The notes beneath the pieces were generated by a model that saw only the letters and a list, made by a program, of their open reading frames with translations, did not search any database and was not told the DNA's origin. A program made the position numbers and the translations under genes. 64,000 nt of DNA, taken from positions 1 through 64,000 of the forward strand of contig JACXWD010000005.1 in the NCBI GenBank assembly GCA_014764515.1, in the 5' to 3' direction. Positions within the stretch are counted from its first letter, which is position 1. Every line of letters starts with the position of its first letter. Source of the stretch: Candidatus Polarisedimenticola svalbardensis. Its GTDB lineage: Bacteria > Acidobacteriota > Polarisedimenticolia > Polarisedimenticolales > Polarisedimenticolaceae. Shown here piece after piece: positions 56,148-64,000 of this stretch.

Positions 56148-56162
56148 TGCGAAGCATTCGCA
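56148..56162. promoter_or_regulatory. Probable autoregulatory operator of the Fur-family gene
   Basis: TGCGAAGCATTCGCA, half-sites identical to those of the site at 55623 with a different 3-base centre. It covers the expected transcription start of the promoter at 56166-56194. Confidence 0.7.
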
Positions 56163-56165
56163 AGT

Positions 56166-56194
56166 ACAGTACCGGGTCAATCTCTAGCGGTCAA
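56166..56194 (-). promoter_or_regulatory. Likely promoter of the Fur-family gene
   Basis: On the minus strand TTGACC (56194-56189), a 17-base spacer and TACTGT (56171-56166). The -35 is good and the -10 moderate. The predicted start falls inside the operator at 56148-56162. Confidence 0.45.
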
Positions 56195-57543
56195 GTAGGC
56201 AATGGACCCTTCCGGTCCCCATCTCTCTCGTCCGGGCCGCTTTCTTTCCGGGCAGGGTGAACAATAAGTCGCACGATCCTGCGGCCGCTCACCCGGCTGA
56301 CATCGATGCGCCGTTCTCCGATCACCACACTGTCTCCGACCCGGGCGATTCGCCCCAAACGGGTCATCACCAGGCCGCCCAACGTATCCACATCCGGTTC
56401 CTGGTCCGGGACCAGCCCGATTCGCTCCTTCAGGTCGTCAACGGGGAGGGCGGCGTCTACCGAGATCTTTCCCAAGTCCAGCGGGACGACCATCGGTTCT
56501 TCCCGGTCGAACTCGTCCTGGATTTCTCCCAGGAGTTCCTCGATAACATCTTCCAGCGTGACGATCCCGGAAGTGCCGCCGTACTCGTCGATGACGATAG
56601 CCAGGTGGCTCTTTTCCTCCTGAAACAGCGTCAGCAGGCGTGCGATCGGAAGGGACTCGGGGACAAACTGGGCTTCGTGGGCGAAGGCACGGATGTCCGG
56701 CGACGGGCCATTCCGGTCCAGAACCGGCAACAAGGACTTCAGGTGCAGGATGCCAACGATGTTGTCCTGGCTGTCTTCATAGAGTGGGTAGCGGGTGTGG
56801 ACGCTGTTGCACAAGGTCCTGAAGTTGTCCTCGAACGGGTCATTGACGTCCAGCGCCACCATGTCGGTGCGGGGTACCATGATCTGGCGCACGATGTGGC
56901 CGGGGAACTCCAGTGTTTTACGCAAAATTTCGGTCTGGGAATCGGAAAGATATCCTTCCGCCCTGCTGCCGACCAATACCTGTTTCAACTCCTGTTTGCT
57001 GAGGGCGGAATCGGACCCTTCGGCCTCTTTGAAGCCGAACCACTTCACCAGGATCAGGGCGCACCCATTCAGAAGCCAGATGGCGGGGTAGAGCAGCAGG
57101 TAGAACAGCCGCATCGGCCAGGCAACCCAGACGGCCAGTTTTTCCGCCTGGCGTATAGCGATGATCTTGGGCACCAGTTCCCCAAGGGTGATGTGCAGGA
57201 CGGTGATGATGACGAACGCCAGCGGAACGGCGATGGTATGGGACGCAACGCCGCTCCAGCGCCCGAAGCCGGTGAAGAGCGGCTCAAGAAGGTGGGCGAA
57301 GGCAGGTTCTCCGATCCAGCCCAGTCCCAGGGAAGCGATGGTGATGCCGATCTGGCAGGCCGACAGGTAGGCGTCCAGCTGCGGCAGGATGTCGAGGACC
57401 ATCACTGCAGGCCGGCTGCCGTCGTCTGCCATCTCCTTCATCCGGGTGGCCCGCACCTTCACAAGTGCGAACTCGGCGGCGACGAAAAAGCCGTTCAGTA
57501 CAACCAGAGCCAGTGCGACCAGCAGGTAAAGTAAATCTTTCAT
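56191..57543 (-). CDS. CNNM/CorC-family membrane protein with CBS pair
   Basis: 450 residues from ATG 57543, overlapping the upstream stop by 4 bases. The DUF21 domain with four hydrophobic segments has LNGFFVAAEFALVKVRATRM and IGITIASLGLGWIGEPA. Then follow two CBS domains (IMVPRTDMVALDV; AIVIDEYGGTSGIVTLEDVIEE) and a CorC_HlyC C-terminal domain (VDTLGGLVMTRLGRI). Such proteins are linked to magnesium/cobalt efflux and metal homeostasis, and this was formerly called hemolysin. It ends just before the Fur-family promoter. Confidence 0.92.
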   Translation of the reverse strand: MKDLLYLLVALALVVLNGFFVAAEFALVKVRATRMKEMADDGSRPAVMVLDILPQLDAYLSACQIGITIASLGLGWIGEPAFAHLLEPLFTGFGRWSGVASHTIAVPLAFVIITVLHITLGELVPKIIAIRQAEKLAVWVAWPMRLFYLLLYPAIWLLNGCALILVKWFGFKEAEGSDSALSKQELKQVLVGSRAEGYLSDSQTEILRKTLEFPGHIVRQIMVPRTDMVALDVNDPFEDNFRTLCNSVHTRYPLYEDSQDNIVGILHLKSLLPVLDRNGPSPDIRAFAHEAQFVPESLPIARLLTLFQEEKSHLAIVIDEYGGTSGIVTLEDVIEELLGEIQDEFDREEPMVVPLDLGKISVDAALPVDDLKERIGLVPDQEPDVDTLGGLVMTRLGRIARVGDSVVIGERRIDVSRVSGRRIVRLIVHPARKESGPDERDGDRKGPLPT

Positions 57544-58952
57544 CGTGCAAAAATCGGGTTGCCGTCGGAATCGTAGGGCGATCCGTTGGACAGGAACCAT
57601 CGCAGGCGGTCGGTGACCTCCCCCGGTGTTTTAAAATCGGTCGGATCGAATGCCACTGCTCGCTCCCGGTTGGCTGCCAGCCAGCGCGCCACGACCTCGA
57701 CATCCACATCAGGGCCGGTGACAGGCGTCGGGCCCTCGACGGCAATGAAAAAATGATCCTCCAGGGTGCGCTGGATCTGTTTGATACCTCCTCCTCTCGG
57801 TCCTACAGGCAATTTACGCAGCAGACGGCCGTCACGGATCAGGTAAACGTTCAACACGGCAGGTGGCGCAGCAGGTTCGATGATAAGAATGGAACGGAGC
57901 CTGGAGGCGAGACCGGCCTTGGGATGAACCTCGCGTTGTCTGTTGTGGGCCGGACCTTCCGACCGAATCCTGGCCGCTTCCCTGAGCATCGCTTCGAGAT
58001 CGGAGCCGGCCGGTTCAACCTGGATATCGAACAGATCGCGGAGGATCTTGCGTACTCTTTCTGACCGCCCGGAACTCTGATTGAAATAGGACGCTACCCG
58101 CCGGTGCAGGTTTCGGGATTTTCCGATGTACAGCAGATTGGCGTCACGATCCAGAAAACGGTAGATGCCGGGCCCCTTGGGGAGAGATCGCAGGAATTCC
58201 CTGTCGAAATTCAGCCGGGGCCATTGAATCACGGATTTATCCGAACTGCTGGCCTGTTGGAGGGTATCGAGAGATTCCCCCTCTTTGCGGAGAGCTTCGA
58301 GAGCCTGGTCCAGGACTTCCGCCATGTCCAGCGGATCGCCGGTCTCGCGCCAGTGCAGCTGCAACCTGGCGGCCAGGTCCTCAAGTGTGTGTGATGAGGG
58401 CATGCCGAGACGGTCCCGGGCGAGAACGCGAAGGGAAACAGGCGACCCCACCGGCGCACCCAGCCAGGACTCAAACTGTTTCAGGGAGTCTGCCGGGTCA
58501 TGGACGATCAGAACCGCATCGTCCATGGTCTCCAGGACCGAGCGCCTCAGATGTTCGGCTTCCGTGCCGCGAACAAGATCGCCTCCGCAGGCGGTGACGG
58601 TCATGCCGTTGAAGATACGCACCATGAGGACCTGGTGGAGTTCCCATCGTCCGGTTTCATTGTTGCGGTCGCCATGGAATAAGCCGAGCACCCGGGGAGG
58701 GTCTCCTGCTGCCGCCCCCAAGGGCCGGTCCGTTTTCTCCCCTGTGTGCACCCACCCGCTTTCGCGGTAAACGAGGCGGGGGTCGTTATCGAAAACATTT
58801 TCCAGCAGAACCGTGGCGTCGGCTTCGCTTCCCGAGCGGGTGGAGAGCAGATCCTTCACCAGGCGTCGGCTCGCAACCGGCCCCTGCCGGTCCCTCAGGT
58901 AGCGGACCGCCTTCTCGGCCATCAGTGATGCAGGGCGGTTGGTCAGGTTCAT
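57540..58952 (-). CDS. GIY-YIG nuclease-domain protein with degenerate DnaQ-like exonuclease region
   Basis: 470 residues. Residues about 10-75 look like a winged helix (AEKAVRYLRDRQGPVASRRL). Residues about 85-240 follow the outline of a DEDDh exonuclease (VLIVHDPADSLKQFESWL, then RVLARDRLGMPSSHTLEDLA), but the acidic catalytic residues are not conserved, including 'HNxxFD' read here as HDPADS. Residues about 272-350 are a GIY-YIG domain (GPGIYRFLDRDANLLYIGKS, RNLHRRVASYF) as in UvrC. Mycobacterial and other DnaQ-UvrC-like fusions share this order. It may cut DNA in repair. ATG 58952 overlaps the upstream stop by 4 bases. Confidence 0.8.
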   Translation of the reverse strand: MNLTNRPASLMAEKAVRYLRDRQGPVASRRLVKDLLSTRSGSEADATVLLENVFDNDPRLVYRESGWVHTGEKTDRPLGAAAGDPPRVLGLFHGDRNNETGRWELHQVLMVRIFNGMTVTACGGDLVRGTEAEHLRRSVLETMDDAVLIVHDPADSLKQFESWLGAPVGSPVSLRVLARDRLGMPSSHTLEDLAARLQLHWRETGDPLDMAEVLDQALEALRKEGESLDTLQQASSSDKSVIQWPRLNFDREFLRSLPKGPGIYRFLDRDANLLYIGKSRNLHRRVASYFNQSSGRSERVRKILRDLFDIQVEPAGSDLEAMLREAARIRSEGPAHNRQREVHPKAGLASRLRSILIIEPAAPPAVLNVYLIRDGRLLRKLPVGPRGGGIKQIQRTLEDHFFIAVEGPTPVTGPDVDVEVVARWLAANRERAVAFDPTDFKTPGEVTDRLRWFLSNGSPYDSDGNPIFAR

Positions 58953-59710
58953 TTCTCGCCGGAAGACAACGGACCCCATGTTCTCAGTAGTTCCACCAGG
59001 GAGTCGATCTGGGGTTCGGAAAGCGGCCCGCCCATGAGAGCCGAAAAGCCGGGCATCTTGGGGTTGGCCGAACCGTAAGTGATGTAGCCGTGGAGTTCAA
59101 CATCATCGCGGGAGGTCAGATAATCCCGCTCCCGCAGTGAAGGGGCAAGGCCGCCGGTGGCGTTCTCGCCATGGCACATGGCGCACACGGCGGCGTAAAG
59201 GTCGGCGCCGGTACGGCCGGCGGCGGGAGCGGCATGGCACCCGGCGCAGCTTCCGATCAACAGGGACTGTCCTGCGGTCGGCGGGTGCGTCCCTTCCTCC
59301 ACCTTTCTTTCCACTGGAATCACCGTCGCCATGATTTCCAGCAGAGTCCGTCGCTCCGAGCGCTCGTTGGTCCGGACCGCCAGGGACTTGCGTATCGATC
59401 CGCTGAGTCCGGCGGGATCGAAAGTGATTTCAAGAGAACCCGATCCGCCAGGTGGAATCAGGGTGTCGTCCTGAACCGTGGCGGTGCAACCGCACTGGGG
59501 TCGGGTACCTGTGATCTTCAGCGGAGCGTCGCCGATGTTCCTGAACGACCAGGAGAACGCGACTTTGGAGTCCGAGGGGAGTTTGCCGAAGTCGTGGGCC
59601 GTTTTCTCGAAACGGATGATCGGGCCGGTTCCGGTCTCTTCCGCCACCGCGAGAGGTAACAGAAGCACCAGTACCGTGGCCGCCATCGTTCCGATTCGTT
59701 TCAAATGCAT
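58949..59710 (-). CDS. Secreted DUF1573 protein fused to cytochrome c domain
   Basis: 253 residues, with a signal peptide (MHLKRIGTMAATVLVLLLP) and GGGAG five bases upstream of ATG 59710. The first part is DUF1573 (HDFGKLPSDSKVAFSWSFRN, TRPQCGCTA), an Ig-like fold. The second part has two heme-binding CxxCH motifs, CAGCH and CAMCHGENATGGLAPSL, the latter with the normal cytochrome c layout and a distal Met in KMPGFSALMG. The first motif is only 17 residues earlier, so it may carry a second heme or be a non-heme disulfide. A periplasmic electron carrier; partner unknown. Confidence 0.87.
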   Translation of the reverse strand: MHLKRIGTMAATVLVLLLPLAVAEETGTGPIIRFEKTAHDFGKLPSDSKVAFSWSFRNIGDAPLKITGTRPQCGCTATVQDDTLIPPGGSGSLEITFDPAGLSGSIRKSLAVRTNERSERRTLLEIMATVIPVERKVEEGTHPPTAGQSLLIGSCAGCHAAPAAGRTGADLYAAVCAMCHGENATGGLAPSLRERDYLTSRDDVELHGYITYGSANPKMPGFSALMGGPLSEPQIDSLVELLRTWGPLSSGEK

Positions 59711-59818
59711 ATTGACTCCCGCATGCCCATGTAAATTGTAACCCAAATCTCCCGGGACTCCACGACAGGGGGTGATCCCTGCTAAGGTACTGTCGGAAAC
59801 AGAGCGGAGGAGCCGGGG

Positions 59819-61264
59819 TTGGACGGCAACGAGCCGAGCAAAGGTGGAATCGATCCGAAGGCGATGCTCGGCGAAAAGCGCCGGGCGGCCATGGCCAGCG
59901 TGCTGGCCGGACTGGGCCTGACCGTCATGAAGCTGGCCGCCGGCCTGGCCACCGGCTCTCTGGGTATTCTGGCCGAGGCCGCACATTCCGCCCTGGACAC
60001 CGGAGCGGCCGTCCTGACCGTGTTCGCCGTCAAGACATCCTGGCGGCCGCCGGACGCCGAACATCACTACGGCCACGGCAAGGTGGAGAACCTGACCGCC
60101 CTGGCGTCTACGGTGCTCCTGATATTGACTTCGTTCTGGATCATCCGGGAAGCGGTGGGCCGGATGATGCATCCCGATGTGGAGGTGGAGCCGAACATCT
60201 GGGCCTTCCTGGTGGTCGGCATCTCCATTGTTGTGGATATCGTCCGGGCACGTGATCTGCGGGCAGTGGCCAAAAAGAGCAAAAGCCAGGCCCTGGAGGC
60301 GGACGCCCTGCATTTCAGCACCGACATCGCCAGCTCCGGCGTTGTTCTGCTGGGGCTGGTCGGCGTGCTCCTGGCCCAGCGCTACGATATCCCCGGTCTC
60401 GCCATGGCGGACTCGCTGGCGGCGGTCCTGGTGGCCGTCATCGTGCTGGTGTTGTGCTGGCAACTGGGCCGGCGATCCATTGATGTACTCATGGATCGTG
60501 CACCTCAGGGCATGGTGGATCAGGTTCGGTTGGTGCTGGCCGGTATCGGCGGAGCAGCCGGGGACCCCAGGATTCGTCTGCGGCAGGCCGGCGACCGCAT
60601 GTTTGCCGATATTGAACTCGGGATGGCTCCCGGGCTTCCCCTGGCCGAAGGTGAGCGCGTGGCGGAAATGGCACGGGAACAGGTTCGTGAAGTTCTGGGC
60701 GCCAACGCCAGTGTTCTGATCCAGTTGCGTGGCCAATGGAGGAGCCCCGCCACCTTGCGTCAGCAGGTGACCACGGCAATCGGCATGGAAGGTGTCCACG
60801 GGCACAACATCACCGTTCGCAAGATGGATGACGGAACCCATGTCGATCTACATCTGGAACTGCCTGGTGAAATGAGCCTGGAAGAGGGGCACGGGATCGC
60901 CGATCGGGTTGAGACATCCATCCTGCAGCGGGTGCCGGAAGTGCGGCGGGTCGATATCCACCTGGAGCTCCACGCCGACGAGCCGGTTCGGGCGGTTCCA
61001 CTGGATCAGGAGTCGAGGGCCTGGCGGGAGCGCCGCGTCGAAGAGATCTCGGCGGAGATCGTCGGCGCGGGATCGGTCCATGACCTGCTCATGACCCGGA
61101 CCGAGAGTGGGCTGTACCTTTCGTGTCACTGCTTCTTGCCGGGAGGCACCTCGCTCCAGGAAGCCCATAGAATGACCGACCGCCTTGAGAAGGCCCTGTA
61201 CCAGGCATTGCCCGAGCTGAACCGTGTGTCGGTTCACGCCGAACCGGACACCCTCCGGTCCTGA
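59819..61264 (+). CDS. Cation diffusion facilitator (CDF) with extended tandem cytoplasmic domains
   Basis: 481 residues from TTG 59819 (GGAGGAG upstream). Six membrane segments in the first ~220 residues with the two metal-site pairs HSALD (about 56-60) and HFSTD (about 164-168), and AEHHYGHGKVENLTAL between segments 2 and 3. A normal CDF is about 300 residues with one cytoplasmic dimerisation domain; here about 260 residues follow, with two repeats of the G-x-H-V-H/D-L-H-L-E type (VRKMDDGTHVDLHLELPGEM; VHDLLMTRTESGLYLSCHCF) and a more diverged first one (FADIELGMAPGLPLAEGERV). It likely exports Zn, Fe, Co or Mn. Confidence 0.92.
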   Translation: MDGNEPSKGGIDPKAMLGEKRRAAMASVLAGLGLTVMKLAAGLATGSLGILAEAAHSALDTGAAVLTVFAVKTSWRPPDAEHHYGHGKVENLTALASTVLLILTSFWIIREAVGRMMHPDVEVEPNIWAFLVVGISIVVDIVRARDLRAVAKKSKSQALEADALHFSTDIASSGVVLLGLVGVLLAQRYDIPGLAMADSLAAVLVAVIVLVLCWQLGRRSIDVLMDRAPQGMVDQVRLVLAGIGGAAGDPRIRLRQAGDRMFADIELGMAPGLPLAEGERVAEMAREQVREVLGANASVLIQLRGQWRSPATLRQQVTTAIGMEGVHGHNITVRKMDDGTHVDLHLELPGEMSLEEGHGIADRVETSILQRVPEVRRVDIHLELHADEPVRAVPLDQESRAWRERRVEEISAEIVGAGSVHDLLMTRTESGLYLSCHCFLPGGTSLQEAHRMTDRLEKALYQALPELNRVSVHAEPDTLRS

Positions 61265-61276
61265 GCGGCGAAGCAG

Positions 61277-62326
61277 CTAGGGCTGCATGTGCGGCGGGAT
61301 CAGGCCTGACGCCTCCAGGTACCCTGAGCCGGTCCGTTCGGCATAGGTGGCGCACTCGCGGATCTTCCTGAGCAACAGCGTACACGCCGGACCGGCGCCC
61401 TGGCGGGTCGCCTCCTGGATAATGCGTGCGCCTCTGACGTTGAGGAAATCCAGCAGATCCGATATCTCCGCAGGGGAGACGTAGGCGCCGACAGCATGGC
61501 TTGACGCCAGTTCCATCTGCAAATGTTCGCGAACCGCCGGGAACTCAGAGCAGGCGTTGGCCCAGACCCTCCAGGCCGGTACCAGGCAGTCCGGCGCATC
61601 GACCCCGGCGGCCCGGCAAACAGTCTCCAGACCGTCAACATCACGGCCATACCAGAACGGTACCACCCGGGAATGGATGTGCATCGATCTGAACGCCAGC
61701 TCCCGCTCCATGACCCGGGCAGCCTTGATCCGTTGTCCGCCGCGGTCGGGCCAATCGCCCCCCAGCCGGGCTGTCCGGACCAGGTCATACAAGGCGCGCA
61801 TTTCGTCCAGCAGTTCTCGCCGGTAATTGAAGCTGTTGGAGGGCGGTTCTCCGGGGAGAGGGTCCACTGCTCCGGCCAACCTGCGGTCCATGCGGATCAG
61901 CTGGTCCCGGGCCAGGTCATCGACCTGATCGCCACCCTCGGCGTTGCGGAATTCATCCACCAGCTCACCGACCCTGCGGGCCGATTCTTCGGTGATGAAA
62001 AAAGGCCTGCCGTCCAGGTGCAGTTCCGGCTCCACCTTCTGGAACAGAATCGACGCCGCTTCATCGACCTCATGTTCCATGGCGTCAAGGCGGGTCTTGA
62101 TCTTTTTCCAGAACGGTGCGTTGTCTTCAGCCGCAGGTGGGGCGGCGCTGTCCATGTGGTATTCGATCCCGCGTATTGTGGCTGTCGCCCGGTGAAGGTT
62201 GTCTCGCAGGCGGATCGCGTTGTCCAGATACTCGTCGGGCTGGATCTTTCCGCCATCGATCAGCGGCGTGATGAACCGTTCGAAAACCTTGGGGTCCACG
62301 GGGTGGAAGGAGATAATCCCTTTCAT
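61277..62326 (-). CDS. Conserved-looking protein of unknown function
   Basis: 349 residues, soluble, mostly helical, rich in Arg/Glu/Asp. It starts MKGIISFHPVDPKVFERFITPLI and has recurring charged helices (DNAIRLRDNLHRATATIRG, TRLDAMEHEVDEAASIL). Cys and His occur singly with no obvious metal motif. I recognise no family. ATG 62326 overlaps the sirtuin stop by 4 bases (ATGA), so the two are translationally coupled; it may be a substrate or partner of the deacylase. Confidence 0.68.
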   Translation of the reverse strand: MKGIISFHPVDPKVFERFITPLIDGGKIQPDEYLDNAIRLRDNLHRATATIRGIEYHMDSAAPPAAEDNAPFWKKIKTRLDAMEHEVDEAASILFQKVEPELHLDGRPFFITEESARRVGELVDEFRNAEGGDQVDDLARDQLIRMDRRLAGAVDPLPGEPPSNSFNYRRELLDEMRALYDLVRTARLGGDWPDRGGQRIKAARVMERELAFRSMHIHSRVVPFWYGRDVDGLETVCRAAGVDAPDCLVPAWRVWANACSEFPAVREHLQMELASSHAVGAYVSPAEISDLLDFLNVRGARIIQEATRQGAGPACTLLLRKIRECATYAERTGSGYLEASGLIPPHMQP

Positions 62327-63114
62327 GACTGCACGTGGTCCAGGAACAGCGGCAATGTCCTGCCGACCGGACCCTCTATCAATACACCGTCAGGCCCAAG
62401 TCCGGAACGGGTGCGTTCCGTCGGTTCCAGGTTGAATTCGAGGACGCTTCCGCCGGCGCGGAGCACCCCGTCCGGGTACAGGCAGGCCGGCGCCACCTCG
62501 GCGGATGTTCCGATCACGAACATGGTGCGGCACCCGGCCATGAGGGTCTGGGCCAAGGCGGCTTCCCGCACCGGTTCCCCGAACAGAACTACGTTCGGTT
62601 TCAACGCCTTCCCGCAGGCGGGGCAGGACGGCACCGGTCCCGGCTTGAGGAATGTCGAGGCAAAAGGCTCCGTATGGCCGCAACCCAGGCAGTGCAGGCT
62701 GGAATGGGTTCCATGCAGCTCGACTACGGATCGGCTGCCGGCGGCCTGGTGCAGGCCGTCAATATTCTGGGTCAGGATTCCGTTGAGGTCGCCGCGATTC
62801 TCCATGTCGGCCAGTGCGAGATGAGCCGGATTCGGTCGCCTGTCTTTCAGGATTGTGCCGAGTTCACGATAAAGGTCCCAGGCCTTGGCCGGATCATTGA
62901 GGAAACACTCCAGCGTGGCGTACTCCATAGGGTCGAAGCGGCGCCACAGCCCACAGTCGGAACGGAAATCGGGGATTCCGCTTTCCACCGATACGCCGGC
63001 GCCTGTAAGAGCCACGGCGTTGCGCCTCCCGGCCCAGGCATGGTTCAGGGCGTCAAGATCCCCGGTGAGGACGGACCGTTCCGGGTCGATCCGGATCGTC
63101 GCAACCGGGTTCAA
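62323..63114 (-). CDS. cobB: Sir2-family NAD-dependent protein deacylase
   Basis: 263 residues. Sirtuin motifs: ALTGAGVSVESGIPDFRS (NAD loop), GILTQNIDGLHQAAGS, catalytic His in VVELHGTHSS, zinc pairs CLGCG and CPACGKALKPNVVLFGE, and MFVIGTSAEVAPA. The usual Ala-x-x-Tyr/Arg desuccinylase signature (Y-x-x-R) is not obvious, so lysine deacetylation is the safe assignment. It overlaps both neighbours by 4 bases, and lies in an operon with the flavoprotein gene upstream and the unknown protein downstream. Confidence 0.93.
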   Translation of the reverse strand: MNPVATIRIDPERSVLTGDLDALNHAWAGRRNAVALTGAGVSVESGIPDFRSDCGLWRRFDPMEYATLECFLNDPAKAWDLYRELGTILKDRRPNPAHLALADMENRGDLNGILTQNIDGLHQAAGSRSVVELHGTHSSLHCLGCGHTEPFASTFLKPGPVPSCPACGKALKPNVVLFGEPVREAALAQTLMAGCRTMFVIGTSAEVAPACLYPDGVLRAGGSVLEFNLEPTERTRSGLGPDGVLIEGPVGRTLPLFLDHVQS

Positions 63115-64000
63115 GGCGCCGGGTCCAGGCGGGAGATGATCTCCCGGGCAAGGTTCATGATCACCTCGGATTGGGTCGGGTGGTACCAGGGCATCCGGTC
63201 CAGGATGTCCCGGGCGGTGCCGTGATAGTGCATCATCGTGGAAATGATGTGAATGAGATCATCGGCGTTCGGCCCCAGGATCACCGATCCCAGGATCTCC
63301 CCGCTTCCGGCGTCGGCGTATAGTCGCCAGATACCGTGTTCCACACCCATGGTAATCGCCCGTCCGGTCTGGGGGAACCTGGCGGCTCCGGAGACGAAGC
63401 GAACGCCGGCCTTTTCCAGTTCCGGGCCGGCCAGGCCCACCGTTGCCAACGGCGGGTCGGAGAAAATCACCGACATCTTCAGGCGGTAGTCCATCTTCAG
63501 GTCCGGGCTGCCTGCGGCTGCGTTGGCCCCGGCAACTGCTCCCTCCTGATTGGCGATATGGAGGATCTGGTAATCGCCACTGGCATCGCCTGCAACGTAG
63601 ACATCAGGGTTGGTGGTCTGCATGGCCAGGTCGTGGACGATCCGGCCACGGTCTGTCTGTATCCCGGCGTCGGCGAGGTTGAGGCCATCCAGGGCCGCCT
63701 CCCGGCCCACCGCCATGAGCAGAAAGGACGACCGGAAGTCGGTCTGTCGATCTTCGGATTCGATGGAGAACACGCAGGATTCACCGTCAGGCTTGATGCT
63801 CCGAATCCGGCCCGGCGCAGCGACCTGCAGGTTCGGTTCGGATTGCAGCGCCGCTTTCATCTCCTCGCCTAAATCCTGATCGTGAAGTTTCAGGCAGCGG
63901 GACCGGTTCACCAGCACCACGCGGGTTCCGATGCGTGCGAAGAAGAGCGCCATCTCGATCGCTATCGGGCCTGCTCCTTGAACCACCAGGCTCTCCGGCT
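63111..64000 (-). CDS. Pyridine nucleotide-disulfide oxidoreductase (dihydrolipoamide dehydrogenase-like), N-terminus cut off
   Basis: The C-terminal ~296 residues of an FAD/NAD flavoprotein; the start lies beyond base 64000. Visible parts are the NAD-binding glycine motif (VVQGAGPIAIEMALFFA), the FAD-binding GD motif (NPDVYVAGDASGDYQIL) and the dimerisation domain ending WYHPTQSEVIMNLAREI, where His and Glu form the dyad of dihydrolipoamide dehydrogenases. The redox disulfide is in the missing part. It could be a lipoamide, mercuric or other disulfide reductase. Confidence 0.85.
   Translation of the reverse strand, partial: PESLVVQGAGPIAIEMALFFARIGTRVVLVNRSRCLKLHDQDLGEEMKAALQSEPNLQVAAPGRIRSIKPDGESCVFSIESEDRQTDFRSSFLLMAVGREAALDGLNLADAGIQTDRGRIVHDLAMQTTNPDVYVAGDASGDYQILHIANQEGAVAGANAAAGSPDLKMDYRLKMSVIFSDPPLATVGLAGPELEKAGVRFVSGAARFPQTGRAITMGVEHGIWRLYADAGSGEILGSVILGPNADDLIHIISTMMHYHGTARDILDRMPWYHPTQSEVIMNLAREIISRLDPAP

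Overview
This is a GC-rich, gene-dense bacterial chromosome segment with both ends cut inside genes. It encodes an envelope with an outer membrane: a TonB-dependent receptor, an OprP-like porin, lipoproteins, a MacB/FtsX-type permease and large secreted enzymes. Together with futalosine-route menaquinone genes, a TPR-CHAT protein and a recurrent C-terminal module on secreted proteins, this suggests Acidobacteriota (Thermoanaerobaculia-like) or a related candidate lineage. That placement is inference from gene content; there is no rRNA, and I saw no tRNA, CRISPR array, intact insertion sequence or phage gene.

Layout. 1-16.7 kb is an exoprotein region: permease C-terminus, a 2476-residue subtilase with four ~430-residue repeats, a TonB receptor, a Cys-rich secreted protein and a penicillin-acylase-family hydrolase. 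Two near-identical GC-rich terminators close the subtilase and acylase genes. 16.7-21.5 kb holds a VapBC-type module, a DoxX-like protein and convergent metH. 21.6-26.2 kb holds a membrane-anchored TPR-CHAT protein, an 82-residue protein and a radical SAM/SPASM-like enzyme, apparently one operon. 26.1-32.4 kb has an MFS exporter, a secreted kinase-fold protein, and the operon mqnE-mqnA-mqnC plus a TIM-barrel-like protein behind a near-consensus promoter. 32.5-42.2 kb has purF-cvpA, a lipoprotein, a MoCF/CinA-N protein, an MltD-like transglycosylase, a NhaD/CitMHS-type carrier, a 64-residue RiPP-precursor-like peptide, a flippase-like protein and moaA. At about 42.52 kb a beheaded LuxR regulator abuts the severed 3' end of a secreted-protein gene, which looks like a deletion scar. 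A secreted M14 carboxypeptidase follows.

46.4-59.7 kb is almost entirely minus strand with many 4-bp start/stop overlaps: Fur-family regulator, porin, FMN-binding protein, b561-like membrane protein, RibD-C reductase, PolX, Nth, rhodanese-methyltransferase and a BtuFCD/FecBCD-type importer; upstream of these lie a DUF1573-cytochrome c, a GIY-YIG protein and a CNNM/CorC protein. 59.8-64 kb has a CDF exporter with tandem cytoplasmic domains, an unknown protein coupled to a sirtuin, and a partial flavoprotein disulfide reductase.

How parts fit together. The same palindrome class, TGCGAA-N3-TTCGCA, lies in front of the Fur-family gene and in front of the porin gene that follows it. This points to a metal-responsive, self-regulated regulon, possibly including the FMN/b-type redox pair. 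The importer could supply cobalamin to MetH or iron to the Fe-S enzymes. Secreted proteins in several loci end in the same kind of module, and the 42.5 kb remnant carries one too. The best candidates for undescribed biology are the TPR-CHAT/small-protein/radical-SAM trio, the orphan 64-residue peptide and the C-terminal module family.
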